From contig NZ_JAGRPV010000001.1 in NCBI RefSeq assembly GCF_030014955.1, positions 3,906,001-3,970,000 of the forward strand: a stretch of DNA of 64,000 nucleotides, in the 5' to 3' direction. The notes beneath the pieces are model-generated. The model was not told where the DNA came from. It was given only the letters and a program-made list of their open reading frames with translations, and made no database searches. Of this stretch, positions 28,235-36,719 are shown piece by piece. The stretch's first letter is position 1; each line of letters starts with the position of its first letter. Made by a program: the position numbers and the translations under genes. This stretch comes from Cohnella hashimotonis. GTDB taxonomy: Bacteria > Bacillota > Bacilli > Paenibacillales > Paenibacillaceae.

Positions 28235-28315
28235 AATTGTAAAATTCCCGCCTTCCGAACATTTGAATGCATTATATCATAATCGGCCGCGGCGATCTTC
28301 GTCGCGTCGAAAACG

Positions 28316-28343
28316 CAAAAAAAAGCATGCCTCACGGCATGCC
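28316..28343 (-). terminator. Rho-independent terminator
   Basis: Minus strand GCATGCC-GTGA-GGCATGC then eight T residues, just past the stop at 28359. Confidence 0.88.
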
Positions 28344-28358
28344 TTAATAAGAATAGGT

Positions 28359-28796
28359 TTAGCGGCGTTTACGGTTGTTCTTGATCAGCGTCATGCGACG
28401 CGAATGACGCAGCCAGGAATAGTACGTCTTTAAGTCCCGCAGCTCCATCGTCTCCGACATTCTGCCGAGAAAGGTAACGACGATCATCTTGTGGAGCGGA
28501 TTGCCGATCAGGTCGACTTCCTTCTCGGAGACGGAGAACTCCGCCACGAAAACGAGGTCGTCGTCGATCGTGTAGACGTCCTCTTCGTTGCGATAGTAGG
28601 ATACGACGCGTCCCTCTTTCAGACACTGCCATAAAAACTCGGCGATATCGGAAAAGCCCGTCTTTTCGGATTCGACGCGGTCGGTCCAGCGAACGCGAGC
28701 ATGATTCGTAATGATGATGTCCGCGACTTTTTTATCCCCAAGCTCAACGAAAAAAGGCTCGTACGTGCTCCAACGCTCCGTTTGCTTGTCTTTCAC
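28359..28796 (-). CDS. Conserved-looking protein of unknown function
   Basis: 145 residues from a GTG at 28796 with GGGAGGGA before it. I do not recognise a named family. It begins KDKQTERWSTYEPFFVEL. The middle (ITNHARVRWTDRVES, SYYRNEEDVYTIDDDLVF) reads as an alpha/beta domain with a beta hairpin. The tail is strongly basic (LRHSRRMTLIKNNRKRR), which could bind nucleic acid. No Cys clusters, membrane segments or signal are present. It has its own promoter and terminator and so is a single-gene unit. Confidence 0.8.
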   Translation of the reverse strand: MKDKQTERWSTYEPFFVELGDKKVADIIITNHARVRWTDRVESEKTGFSDIAEFLWQCLKEGRVVSYYRNEEDVYTIDDDLVFVAEFSVSEKEVDLIGNPLHKMIVVTFLGRMSETMELRDLKTYYSWLRHSRRMTLIKNNRKRR

Positions 28797-28867
28797 GGGA
28801 CTTCCCTCCCTCGCTCGCATGAGCCAAAAGGCCTATTAAGGGTTTGAGATGTTAGGCATATATATAC

Positions 28868-28897
28868 ATTCTATCGCAATTATTCCCGTACATTCAA
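28868..28897 (-). promoter_or_regulatory. Candidate promoter of the 28359-28796 gene
   Basis: Minus strand TTGAAT (28892-28897), 18-base spacer, TAGAAT (28868-28873) in an AT-rich gap. Confidence 0.5.
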
Positions 28898-28959
28898 CAT
28901 TAAAAAAAATAGATTCCATACTTTACATTTTTTTAATAATTCGGTCACGCCCGGTCTAT

Positions 28960-28996
28960 AAAAAAAGAGCGCCGCCCGGTCGCCGGCGCGGCGCTC
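28960..28996 (-). terminator. Rho-independent terminator after ylbG
   Basis: Minus strand GAGCGCCGCGCCGG pairs with CCGGGCGGCGCTC, then seven T residues, just past the ylbG stop. Confidence 0.9.
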
Positions 28997-29014
28997 CAAT
29001 CGCTTGTGACTCGC

Positions 29015-29278
29015 TCAGAGCCCGTAAAACCGGGTCTTGTCCGGCACGTTGCTCTCGTACTCGGTCTTGATCTCGCCCCGGTAGGAGCGCTCGATCTTGC
29101 GGACGTAGGGCAGCCGCTGAAGGTTGCGCACCGTGTCCTCCGAGGTATCCGCGTCCATATAGAGGACGGCGTAATTCATCTTGCGAGACATATAATGCAG
29201 GCTACCGTACTTGTCCAGCGCGCGCGCCGCCTTCCAGTCGCTGAACCATACGATGTAGCCGATCCGTTCGGCGAACAT
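29015..29278 (-). CDS. ylbG: YlbG family protein (DUF2129)
   Basis: 87 residues, matching the small YlbG family in length and pattern: MFAERIGYIVWFSDWKAARA, LHYMSRKMNYAVLYMD and the C-terminal VRKIERSYRGEIKTEY. The molecular role is unknown. In Bacillus subtilis ylbG also follows ylbF, as here (44 bases apart, GGAGGAG before the ATG). Confidence 0.9.
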   Translation of the reverse strand: MFAERIGYIVWFSDWKAARALDKYGSLHYMSRKMNYAVLYMDADTSEDTVRNLQRLPYVRKIERSYRGEIKTEYESNVPDKTRFYGL

Positions 29279-29322
29279 GACGCTCCTCCGTTCTGCAGGC
29301 CGGCCGAAGCCGGCGTTCGATA

Positions 29323-29817
29323 TTATCCGCAGCCCCCGCTGCCGCAGGAGCAGCTGCCGCCGCTCCCGCAGCCCGATGCCTTGGGGTTCGGATCGTTATC
29401 CGGCACCTTGATCGTCTCGGACACCGAATGCGCGATCAGCAGCGACACTTCGTGAAGCAGCAGGTCGACCGCGCGCTCCGCTTCCTTGAAGCGGCGGACC
29501 TCCTCGATCTCTTCGAGCTTCGCCTCGGCCGCGTAGACTTGGTCCAGCGCCTCGTGGTAATCCGGGTGAAAATGACCGAACCGCTCGCACTCGCTGAACT
29601 TGTCCTTGGCCTTGAGAAACTCGCGAATGCGAAGCTGCGCTTCGCCGCTGCGCTCCACGGAGCGCTTCCAGTATACGTAATCCTCCGTCAACGCGGAGTG
29701 CTTTATCAGATCTCCCAGCTCGAAGGCGCGTGCCGCGATCGCCGTAAGGTCGGCCGCGGGATCCGGCGAATAGCCGACGGACGCCTCCGCCGCAGGGAGG
29801 GATTTTACCATGGTCAA
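29323..29817 (-). CDS. ylbF: YlbF/RicF family protein with C-terminal Cys cluster
   Basis: 164 residues from a TTG at 29817 (AGGTGG seven bases upstream; an ATG two codons later is too far from it). The helical YlbF domain covers residues 20-130. The tail has four cysteines in GCGSGGSCSCGSGGCG. In B. subtilis, YlbF (RicF) with YmcA (RicA) and YaaT (RicT) forms a complex that carries iron-sulfur clusters and steers RNase Y processing, competence, sporulation and biofilm formation. The Cys-rich tail suggests cluster binding is kept. It is cotranscribed with ylbG. Confidence 0.88.
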   Translation of the reverse strand: MTMVKSLPAAEASVGYSPDPAADLTAIAARAFELGDLIKHSALTEDYVYWKRSVERSGEAQLRIREFLKAKDKFSECERFGHFHPDYHEALDQVYAAEAKLEEIEEVRRFKEAERAVDLLLHEVSLLIAHSVSETIKVPDNDPNPKASGCGSGGSCSCGSGGCG

Positions 29818-29886
29818 GACTTAACCACCTGCCCCTTATGCGCTTGGGATACATGGTCTATCATATCACATATTGCTATCGGGGGG

Positions 29887-31773
29887 TCAAGTGATCGGGC
29901 GGGCGCCGTCTGCGCGCTGCGGATCGGGCAGCGATACCATGAGCGGACCGATCTCCCCGGCTTCGATAACGATCGGACTGTCGGCGAGCGCAGGCTTGCC
30001 GCTGCCGGCCGTCCGGACGAACGGCCTGCCCCAGACGCGCCAGCCGCCTTGCCCGCAAAGCTCGACGCGCTCGGGCGAGAAATCGATCCATGCGCTACCC
30101 TTGCTTAACCGCAGTCCGGCTCGCCAGCCGATCGCCCGCTCTACGAGCTCTTTGCGCGTAGAGACGTGATAGGCGGCCGGCTGCCGCAGCCAGCCGGGAG
30201 GGACGCCTTCCGCGCCTGGGTAGAGCCTGTTTGAGAGCGTCGGCGGCCTCGCGTCCCAGACGCGGGCTGGCTCGGCTACGATCGCACGATCCGCCGCCCC
30301 CCCCTCCCCGAAGATATCGTTGTCCGGCCGCTCGCCGAAGCGCTTGTCGCGTTCCTTTGCAACGCCGGCATCCGGCCTGCCGACCGACTGGGGCTGCGGC
30401 TTTTCCGATGGCGGCGCAGCTTCGGGGAGCGACGCCGGCTGCGCCTGTACCGCCAGCGCTGCCTCGAACCAATCGCGCAGCGCGACGTCCACGGCGCCGG
30501 GAAGCGGCGCGCCCGAGCCGCGTTCCAGCGCGGACCGCGCCTGCTCGAGGCTTATCCCTCCCGTCTGCGCGCGGCGGCAAGCGTCCGCATCGATCCGGTA
30601 GACGGCGACCACGTCCTCGGACAGGCGGCGCGCCAGCAGCTCGAGCTCCCAGCGGGAGGCGGGCGGCACCTCTGGGGGCACGATCGCCTCAAGGTCCGGC
30701 ATGAGCTCATAAGTATCGTAGCCCCCGCTGCCTTCCTGCGTCTCATGCAGCCGTGCGGGGTCCGTCTCGATGATCCATCGTAAAGCCGCCCCCTCCGTTC
30801 CGCTTCCGGTCTCCATCCAGCCCGCTGCCCGCAGGAACCGGATCCAGGCCTCCGCAGCCGAGGCGGCCTCTTCCGTCGGCAGCGCCTTCGCGATATCCGC
30901 AGCCAGATACCAGCGCATCGGCAACAGATCGCGCAGCGCTTCTGCAGCAAGCCAGGCGCCCGGCCGCTCCGCCGGGAGCAGGCAGTCTGCGGCGCGCTCG
31001 AGGAGGCGAAGCTCCCCTTCGGCGGCGGGCAGCGCGAGCCAGTCCTTTGCGGCCTCGTCCGGCTCCGCCGCGATCGACTGACCGCGCCGCTGTAGCATTC
31101 CGATCGCGCTGCCCAAACGGAGCGCCAGCACGACCGCTGGGGGCAGCGCCTCCCAAGACGGCGGTACGACCTGCGGCGGGATGTCGTCCGGCGCAAGTCG
31201 CATGGCGGAAGCCACTTTGGCGGCCTCCTGCTTGCGCGGCGCGCCCTTGGCCGTGAGCGGCAGGCCAAAGCGTCGGATCGCCGACCACCCGGCGATCAGC
31301 TCGTGGGACAGCGGCGAGGCGGCCGCATCGCAGCCGTCCATCCAGATCTCCTCGGGCAGCGGCTCGATTCGCAGCGGGAGCAGCAGCCTGCGCCACACCG
31401 CGCACGTATCCGCGGGCAGAAGCAGCAGCCGGTCTCCCCACGGCCGGTCCATCGCGAAAACGATGCCGTCGCGACGGAGCAGCTGGACGGCGAGCCGCAG
31501 CTCGGCTCCCGTCCAGCCGAACGGCGGCTTGCCGCCTTCTTGCGCGAGCTTCTCCTCCGGGAACGGCGCCGGGCCGAAGCGCTTGACGATCAGCGCAAGC
31601 GTGTCCCGCGCAACCGGCGGCGCCGCCTCGGCCCACTCGGCCGAACGACGCGGATCCGCCAGCACCTCTTGCAAGCTCCTCCCCTCCGCAAGCCTTCCGG
31701 CCGTCCAGGGACCTTCACGCAGCCAGCCTAAGGCGGCTTCGGGCAGCTCGTCGACGATTTCCCGCGTATTCAT
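29887..31773 (-). CDS. Helicase-associated domain protein, partner of the XPB-type helicase
   Basis: 628 residues. Its ATG at 31773 overlaps the stop of the helicase gene (ATGA), so the two are translated together. It has no Walker motifs. The N-terminal two thirds are leucine-, alanine- and tryptophan-rich helices in winged-helix-like blocks (ELRLAVQLLRRDGIVFAMD, PMRWYLAADIAKALPTEE), followed by YDTYELMPDLEAIVPPEVPP. The pattern fits the helicase-associated/XPB-N-like family. A disordered linker (about residues 485-540, rich in Pro, Glu and Ala) leads to a C-terminal beta-rich domain. No nuclease motif was recognised. It probably assists the helicase in DNA repair or recombination, but the function is not established. 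Confidence 0.72.
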   Translation of the reverse strand: MNTREIVDELPEAALGWLREGPWTAGRLAEGRSLQEVLADPRRSAEWAEAAPPVARDTLALIVKRFGPAPFPEEKLAQEGGKPPFGWTGAELRLAVQLLRRDGIVFAMDRPWGDRLLLLPADTCAVWRRLLLPLRIEPLPEEIWMDGCDAAASPLSHELIAGWSAIRRFGLPLTAKGAPRKQEAAKVASAMRLAPDDIPPQVVPPSWEALPPAVVLALRLGSAIGMLQRRGQSIAAEPDEAAKDWLALPAAEGELRLLERAADCLLPAERPGAWLAAEALRDLLPMRWYLAADIAKALPTEEAASAAEAWIRFLRAAGWMETGSGTEGAALRWIIETDPARLHETQEGSGGYDTYELMPDLEAIVPPEVPPASRWELELLARRLSEDVVAVYRIDADACRRAQTGGISLEQARSALERGSGAPLPGAVDVALRDWFEAALAVQAQPASLPEAAPPSEKPQPQSVGRPDAGVAKERDKRFGERPDNDIFGEGGAADRAIVAEPARVWDARPPTLSNRLYPGAEGVPPGWLRQPAAYHVSTRKELVERAIGWRAGLRLSKGSAWIDFSPERVELCGQGGWRVWGRPFVRTAGSGKPALADSPIVIEAGEIGPLMVSLPDPQRADGARPIT

Positions 31774-33539
31774 CGTAAGCCTTCCTTGACTGGCGCCTCC
31801 GCCGCGCCCTCGGCGCCCGCCCAGCGCCCCACCTCGTAGCGGTAGCCCTGCTGGATCAGAAACTGCTGCCTGCGGCGCGCGTATTCGACCTCGTCCGTAT
31901 GCTCGCTGACGAGCGAATAAAAAAAGGCAGCTTCCCCGTTTTTCTTGGGCCGCAGGATGCGCCCGAGGCGCTGCGCCTCCTCCTGCCGCGACCCGAAGCT
32001 GCCGGAGATTTGGACCGCGACGGCGGCATCCGGCAGGTCGACCGCGAAGTTCGCCACCTTCGACAGCGCCAGCGCGCGCAGCTCCCCCCGGTTGAAGCGG
32101 TCGAACAAGTCCTGCCGTTCCCGGTGCGGCATGTCGCCCGTCACGAGCGGCAGCCCCAGCTCCCGCGACATGCTGCGGAGCTGATCGAGATATTGCCCGA
32201 TCACGAGCGCCTGCTCGCCCTCGTGGCGAGCCAGCAGCGCGCGGACGACCTCGGCCTTGCGCGGATTTTCGCCCGCGATCCGGCTGCGCGCGCGCGCGGT
32301 GGCGACCGCGTACCGCCCGGCGCATTCGGCATCGAGCGGCACGCGCACCTCGCTGCAGGAGGCTTCGGCGATCCAGCCAGCCTCCTCCAGGCTTTTCCAC
32401 GGCGCCTCGTACGCCTTCGGCCCGACGAGCGCGAACACGTCTTTCTCGCGGCCGTCCTCGCGCACGAGCGTCGCGGTCAGACCGAGCCGGCGCGTCGCCT
32501 GCAGCTCGGCGGTCAGGCGGAAGACGGGCGCCGGCAGCAGGTGCACCTCGTCGTAAATGATAAGGCCCCAGTTGCGGTCCTGGAACAACCGCCAATGGGC
32601 ATTGCCGCCGCCTTCGCCGCCGCGGCTGGTCAGCACCTGGTAAGTGGCGACCGTCACAGGACGCACCTCCTTGCGCTCCCCCGTATAAGCCCCGATCTGT
32701 TCGTCGCCGAGCGTCGTCGCGCGTCGCAGCTCGCGAATCCACTGGGTGACCGACACTGTGTTCGGCGTCAAAATCAGCGTCTCGCAGGCAAGTCGCGCGA
32801 CCGCGCCGATGCCCACCCACGTCTTGCCGGCGCCGCAGGGCAGTACGACGACGCCGCTTCCGCCGGAGACGGACCGGGCGACATCAACGCCGGCATCCGA
32901 GGAAGTTTCCGCCGCGGAAGCCGTTGACGCCGCCCTGCCGAGCAGCGCATCGACGGCGGCTTGCTGGTAGTCGCGCAATGCGGGCGCCGCTCCGCTGTGG
33001 CACAGCGCCAAAGGCAGCGGCTCGCCGCTTCGGTAGCCCGCATCGTCGATGACCGGGTACCCGGCCAGCGCCAGCTCGCGCTTGAGCCAGCCTCTGGCAT
33101 CGGCGCGGACGACCGCGTAGCCGCCGTCCGCGGATAGACGCAGCCAACCGGACACTGCCTTCAGCGAAGCGACGGCCGCGAGCAGCGCGGGATCCTTCGC
33201 GCGCAGGCGAAGCTCCCCCTCGTGCAAGCCGAGCCTCAGCTGCCCGTATCTGGCGAACTGCGCCGCGAGATCGCGCTCCAGCGCGGCCGGCACGCCGTAT
33301 CTGGACAGGACGCGCAGGCTGCCCAAGGCGCGCGCGGCCGTCCAGCCGGAAGCCGCCGCGTTCCACACGGTGACGGGCGTGATGCGGTAAGTGTGCAAAT
33401 GCCCGGGGCGCTTCTGAAGCTCCGCGATCGCGCGAAGCAGCGCCTGCGCTTCGCCGAAGCCGGGCAGCCGCTCATCCAGCAGCAGCGTGCCGTCCGATTG
33501 CGCGATGATCGGCGCGGCGGTCGTTCGTGACAGCGTCAT
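31770..33539 (-). CDS. XPB/Rad25-type superfamily 2 DNA helicase
   Basis: 589 residues. The N-terminal domain (to about residue 180) resembles the damage-recognition region of XPB. The helicase core has LRDYQQAAVDALL (Q motif), GAGKT (236-240), DEVH (330-333) and LTATLVREDGREKD, whose Arg-Glu-Asp is the XPB RED motif. The second lobe has LVTGDMPHRERQDLFDRFN and motif VI EEAQRLGRILRPK. XPB proteins unwind DNA 3' to 5' in eukaryotic and archaeal repair; the bacterial members are poorly studied. AAGGAGG precedes the ATG. It is coupled to the partner gene downstream. Confidence 0.9.
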   Translation of the reverse strand: MTLSRTTAAPIIAQSDGTLLLDERLPGFGEAQALLRAIAELQKRPGHLHTYRITPVTVWNAAASGWTAARALGSLRVLSRYGVPAALERDLAAQFARYGQLRLGLHEGELRLRAKDPALLAAVASLKAVSGWLRLSADGGYAVVRADARGWLKRELALAGYPVIDDAGYRSGEPLPLALCHSGAAPALRDYQQAAVDALLGRAASTASAAETSSDAGVDVARSVSGGSGVVVLPCGAGKTWVGIGAVARLACETLILTPNTVSVTQWIRELRRATTLGDEQIGAYTGERKEVRPVTVATYQVLTSRGGEGGGNAHWRLFQDRNWGLIIYDEVHLLPAPVFRLTAELQATRRLGLTATLVREDGREKDVFALVGPKAYEAPWKSLEEAGWIAEASCSEVRVPLDAECAGRYAVATARARSRIAGENPRKAEVVRALLARHEGEQALVIGQYLDQLRSMSRELGLPLVTGDMPHRERQDLFDRFNRGELRALALSKVANFAVDLPDAAVAVQISGSFGSRQEEAQRLGRILRPKKNGEAAFFYSLVSEHTDEVEYARRRQQFLIQQGYRYEVGRWAGAEGAAEAPVKEGLR

Positions 33540-33627
33540 AGGGCGGTCGCCTCCTTTTTATACCAAGGATGCCCCGAACCCGGCGTTTATAAGCAGCGCG
33601 TCTCCCCGGACCGCCCTTCCAGGCAGC

Positions 33628-33672
33628 AAAAAAACAAGCAGCCCCCTTCGCACATATGGCGAAAAGAGCAGC
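33628..33672 (-). terminator. Rho-independent terminator of the M20 hydrolase gene
   Basis: Minus strand GCTGCTCTTTTCGC pairs with GCGAAGGGGGCTGC (wobbles and one mismatch), then a run of seven T. Confidence 0.75.
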
Positions 33673-33756
33673 CTGTTTGTCCGTTCCAACACCTCGGAAA
33701 TGAACGGCCCCGCCTTCCTGGCGTCCGCCTAGCAAGGATATCGTTCGTCCCAAACA

Positions 33757-34938
33757 TTACGACTGCGGCACATCCGCCGCCGCATCGTCCGCCACTGCGA
33801 TCAGCAGCTTGATCGCATGCCGCAGCGCGCGCTCGTCGATATCGAAGCCCGGATGGTGGTGCGGCGCGGATGATCCGTCGGTCCGGCCTGCGCCGACGAA
33901 GAAGAAGCAGCCCGGTCTCTCCTGCAAATAATAGGAAAAATCCTCGCCGGCCATAATCCGTTCGCACTCGCGAACCTCGCCTTCTTCGTGAACCTCCGCG
34001 GCGACGCGCAGGACGCGCGCCGCCTCCCGCGGATCGTTGACGACCGGCGGGTAGCCTTCGTAAAATTCGAACGTATAATCGACCCCGTGCTGCCCGCAGG
34101 CGTGACGGATAATGTCGTCCATGCGGCTGCGCACCAGCTCGCGCACGCGCGGATCGAAGCTGCGCACGGTACCGCTCAGCTTGCAATTGTCCGCGATCAC
34201 GTTGCGGGCCGTGCCGGCGCGAATCTGCCCGATCGACAGCACCGCGGCCTCGAGCGGATCGACGCTGCGCGAGACGACGGTCTGCAGCGCCACGACCAGG
34301 TGGGCGCCCGCAACCAGCGCATCCCTCGCCTCATGCGGCAGCCCGCCATGGCCGCCGCGACCGCGGATCTCGATCTCGAACTCGTCGGGCTCCGCCATGA
34401 GCGGACCCGGACGGGTCGCGATCGTGCCGACGGGCAGCGGCGTCCACAGATGGATGCCGTATATGACGTCCACCCCGTCCAGCGCGCCGTCCGCGATCAT
34501 GCCGACCGCGCCGCCGGGAAGCACCTCCTCGGCCGGCTGGAACAAGAAAACGCGCGTCCCTGCCGTCTTCTCCCGGTTGTCCGCATAATACTTGGCTGCC
34601 GCCAGCAGCTGCGCCGTATGTCCGTCATGTCCGCAGGCATGCATGACGCCGGGTACTGTAGACGCATACGCGACATCCTTGGCGTCCTGGATCGGCAGTG
34701 CGTCGATATCGGCGCGCAGGGCGACGGTTCTGCCCGGCAGCGCCCCTGACAGCTTCGCGACGACGCCGGTACCGGCCACTCCGCGCCTGACATCGAGTCC
34801 CCAGGATGCCAGCAGATCGGCGATCATCGCCGTGGTATTCGTTTCCTTGAACGACAGCTCGGGATGCTTGTGCAAGTGCCTGCGCCATTCGACGGCTTGC
34901 CCATGCAGCGACTGCAATTGTTGTTCATCGATGCTCAC
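33757..34938 (-). CDS. M20-family amidohydrolase (N-acyl-amino-acid/hippurate hydrolase-like)
   Basis: 393 residues from a GTG at 34938 with GGAGAGGAG before it. Family motifs are RRHLHKHPELSFKE, LRADIDALPI, the metal site HACGHDGH, QPAEE, GGHGGLPHEARDA and the late His ligand near SSAPHHHPGFDIDE. It belongs to the AmhX/HipO/IlvE-like group of zinc or manganese hydrolases, which remove acyl groups from amino acids. There is no signal peptide, so it is cytosolic. It stands alone between a terminator and a divergent gene. The natural substrate is unknown. Confidence 0.9.
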   Translation of the reverse strand: MSIDEQQLQSLHGQAVEWRRHLHKHPELSFKETNTTAMIADLLASWGLDVRRGVAGTGVVAKLSGALPGRTVALRADIDALPIQDAKDVAYASTVPGVMHACGHDGHTAQLLAAAKYYADNREKTAGTRVFLFQPAEEVLPGGAVGMIADGALDGVDVIYGIHLWTPLPVGTIATRPGPLMAEPDEFEIEIRGRGGHGGLPHEARDALVAGAHLVVALQTVVSRSVDPLEAAVLSIGQIRAGTARNVIADNCKLSGTVRSFDPRVRELVRSRMDDIIRHACGQHGVDYTFEFYEGYPPVVNDPREAARVLRVAAEVHEEGEVRECERIMAGEDFSYYLQERPGCFFFVGAGRTDGSSAPHHHPGFDIDERALRHAIKLLIAVADDAAADVPQS

Positions 34939-35049
34939 AGCGTCCGTCTCCTCTCCGTGTCTCTATATTGTTTCTTATTGTAACAGATTGCCGTCCGATC
35001 CGACACGGCGCCGGCCCGATCCGACGCTTGCGCGAGGGCGGAAGAACGC

Positions 35050-35078
35050 TTGCAGAAGGTGTCCAAACCGTCTATGAT
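35050..35078 (+). promoter_or_regulatory. SigA promoter of the yugN-like/ftsW unit
   Basis: TTGCAG (35050-35055), 17-base spacer, TATGAT (35073-35078), 49 bases before the ATG. Confidence 0.65.
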
Positions 35079-35126
35079 GGAGGGTGGAAAGAAGCCTTGC
35101 CGCAATTTTCAAAGGAGGAACTTGGG

Positions 35127-35471
35127 ATGTTAATTGAAAATACCGGATTGAACGGAACGCAGATCGATCTGGCCACGCTGGACGAGTCGGCCGAGAAAGT
35201 GGGCTTCATCCGCTGGCAGTGGGAATATACGCGCGCTACATACGATCTGAAGCTGACCGACGCAGGCACGAACAGCGACTACTTCCTGCGCTTCAGCACG
35301 CGCGCCGTCGAAGGCCGGCTGGAGAATCCGGACGCCATTCTGGCGATCGAAGCGGTCTATATCGGACGCGCGACGTTCCCGCACGGCCTGGAGTACGAGT
35401 CGCCGGTGCCACAGCCCATCCTCAACACCGCTACCCTGCGCCTGAACGAGCTCAGACAGCTGCTCGCTTGA
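35127..35471 (+). CDS. YugN-like family protein
   Basis: 114 residues from an ATG with AAAGGAGGAA before it; longer in-frame starts have no ribosome site. It matches the YugN-like family: LIENTGLNGTQIDLATLDES, WQWEYTRATYDLKLTD, and TFPHGLEYES near the end. These are small alpha/beta proteins of Bacillales without a known biochemical role. The ftsW gene follows after 16 bases, so both are probably one transcript. Confidence 0.85.
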   Translation: MLIENTGLNGTQIDLATLDESAEKVGFIRWQWEYTRATYDLKLTDAGTNSDYFLRFSTRAVEGRLENPDAILAIEAVYIGRATFPHGLEYESPVPQPILNTATLRLNELRQLLA

Positions 35472-35487
35472 CCTGCCGGAGCGACAG

Positions 35488-36672
35488 ATGAAGACCTCCG
35501 AAGGCTCGCGGGGCGCACCCGACTTTCTGCTGATGATTTTGACGCTGGCGCTGGTCGGTTTCGGTCTGGTCATGGTTTTCAGCGCGAGCTCCAGCATGGC
35601 GGGGGCGACGGAGAAGTTCGGCAACGACGCGCTATACTTCACCAAGCGGCAGTTCATGTTTGCGGGACTCGGCACGTTCCTGATGCTCGTCATCATGAAC
35701 GTGCCTTACGCCAAGTTCAAGAAGCTCTTTTTGCCCCTTATGCTATTCACGATCATGCTGCTCATCATGGTGCCGTTTTTCTCGGCGATCAACGGCGCGA
35801 GCAGCTGGATTCGTTTCGCGGGGGTAGGCATCCAACCTACGGAGCTCGCTAAGCTCGCTGTAATCCTGTATCTGGCGGCGATCATTACGAAAAAGCAGGA
35901 CAAGTTCCGCGAGTTCAAGCGGGGACTGCTTCCCGTCATGATCGTGGTGGGCTTTATCGTCGGCTTGATCATTTTGCAGCCCGACTTCGGCTCGAGCGTC
36001 ATCCTGCTGCTCACGGCGACGATCATTATCGTCGCGGGCGGTGCCAACCTGAAGCAAGTGCTGTTGTCGGCAGTCGTCCTCGGCGGTTTGGCCGCGCTCG
36101 TGCTCAGCATCTACTTCCTCGCCACCGGAGACGACGGCGGTTATCGGATGGAGCGGATTACCGCATACCGCGATCCGTTCTCGGATCCGCAAGGCAACGG
36201 CCTGCAGCTGCTCCGTTCGCTCGAGGCGTTCGGTCACGGCGGCTTCTGGGGCGCGGGCCTCGGCAACAGCGTGCAGAAGCTGTTTTATTTGCCCGAAGCC
36301 TATAACGACTTCATCTTTTCGGTCATCGCGGAAGAGCTCGGCTTTTTCGGCGTGACACTTTTTTTAATTTTTTACATGCTGTTCCTCTGGCGCGCGCTCA
36401 TCGTCTCTCTGCGTTGCCCCGATATTTACGGCACGCTCGTCGGCGTCGGCCTCGTATCGCTCATCGGTATTCAGGCGCTTATCAATATGGGCGGCGTCAG
36501 CAACGCGATTCCGATGACGGGGGTCACGCTACCTTTTATCAGCTATGGCGGCTCTTCGCTATTGTCGCTGATGATTGGGATGGGCATTCTGCTCAGCATC
36601 TCCAGAGAATACAACCGGGTCGGCGTTCAGCGCCCGGAACCCCGCAAAAAAAGCGCATCGCTGCACGTATGA
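35488..36672 (+). CDS. ftsW: FtsW/RodA/SpoVE-family peptidoglycan polymerase, probably FtsW
   Basis: 394 residues with about ten membrane segments. The SEDS signatures are present: SWIRFAGVGIQPTELAKL, ILQPDFGSSVIL, AEELGFFGVTLFL and the C-terminal MTGVTLPFISYGGSSLLSL. SEDS proteins polymerise glycan strands from lipid II with a partner class B PBP; FtsW does this at the septum. The closeness to ylaN (ylaN-ftsW neighbours in B. subtilis) favours FtsW over RodA or SpoVE. The stop codon lies inside the loop of the terminator hairpin. Confidence 0.88.
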   Translation: MKTSEGSRGAPDFLLMILTLALVGFGLVMVFSASSSMAGATEKFGNDALYFTKRQFMFAGLGTFLMLVIMNVPYAKFKKLFLPLMLFTIMLLIMVPFFSAINGASSWIRFAGVGIQPTELAKLAVILYLAAIITKKQDKFREFKRGLLPVMIVVGFIVGLIILQPDFGSSVILLLTATIIIVAGGANLKQVLLSAVVLGGLAALVLSIYFLATGDDGGYRMERITAYRDPFSDPQGNGLQLLRSLEAFGHGGFWGAGLGNSVQKLFYLPEAYNDFIFSVIAEELGFFGVTLFLIFYMLFLWRALIVSLRCPDIYGTLVGVGLVSLIGIQALINMGGVSNAIPMTGVTLPFISYGGSSLLSLMIGMGILLSISREYNRVGVQRPEPRKKSASLHV

Positions 36673-36692
36673 GCAGCAATGCGCTTTTTTTT
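36646..36692. terminator. Bidirectional terminator between ftsW and the Asp23 gene
   Basis: A long stem (AAAAAAGCGCAT-GCTGC with GCAGC-ATGCGCTTTTTT) encloses the ftsW stop codon. It has T runs on both strands and so serves both convergent genes. Confidence 0.88.
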
Positions 36693-36719
36693 GTTGTCAT
36701 TATTATGTAAGCGCCGCGT

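Noticed and set aside
27339..28262. Upstream extension of the PHP protein to 607 residues
   Set aside because: The added part lies over the LysR gene in another frame and has no recognisable domain; the TTG at 27338 has its own ribosome site and is followed by the PHP metal motif.
29015..29817. Toxin-antitoxin pair
   Set aside because: Two small adjacent genes suggested it, but both match the conserved ylbF-ylbG pair.
31774..32820. Upstream extension of the helicase-associated gene to 977 residues
   Set aside because: The extra 349 codons overlap the helicase gene in another frame and read as low-complexity Arg/Gly/Ala protein; the ATGA-coupled start at 31773 is far better.
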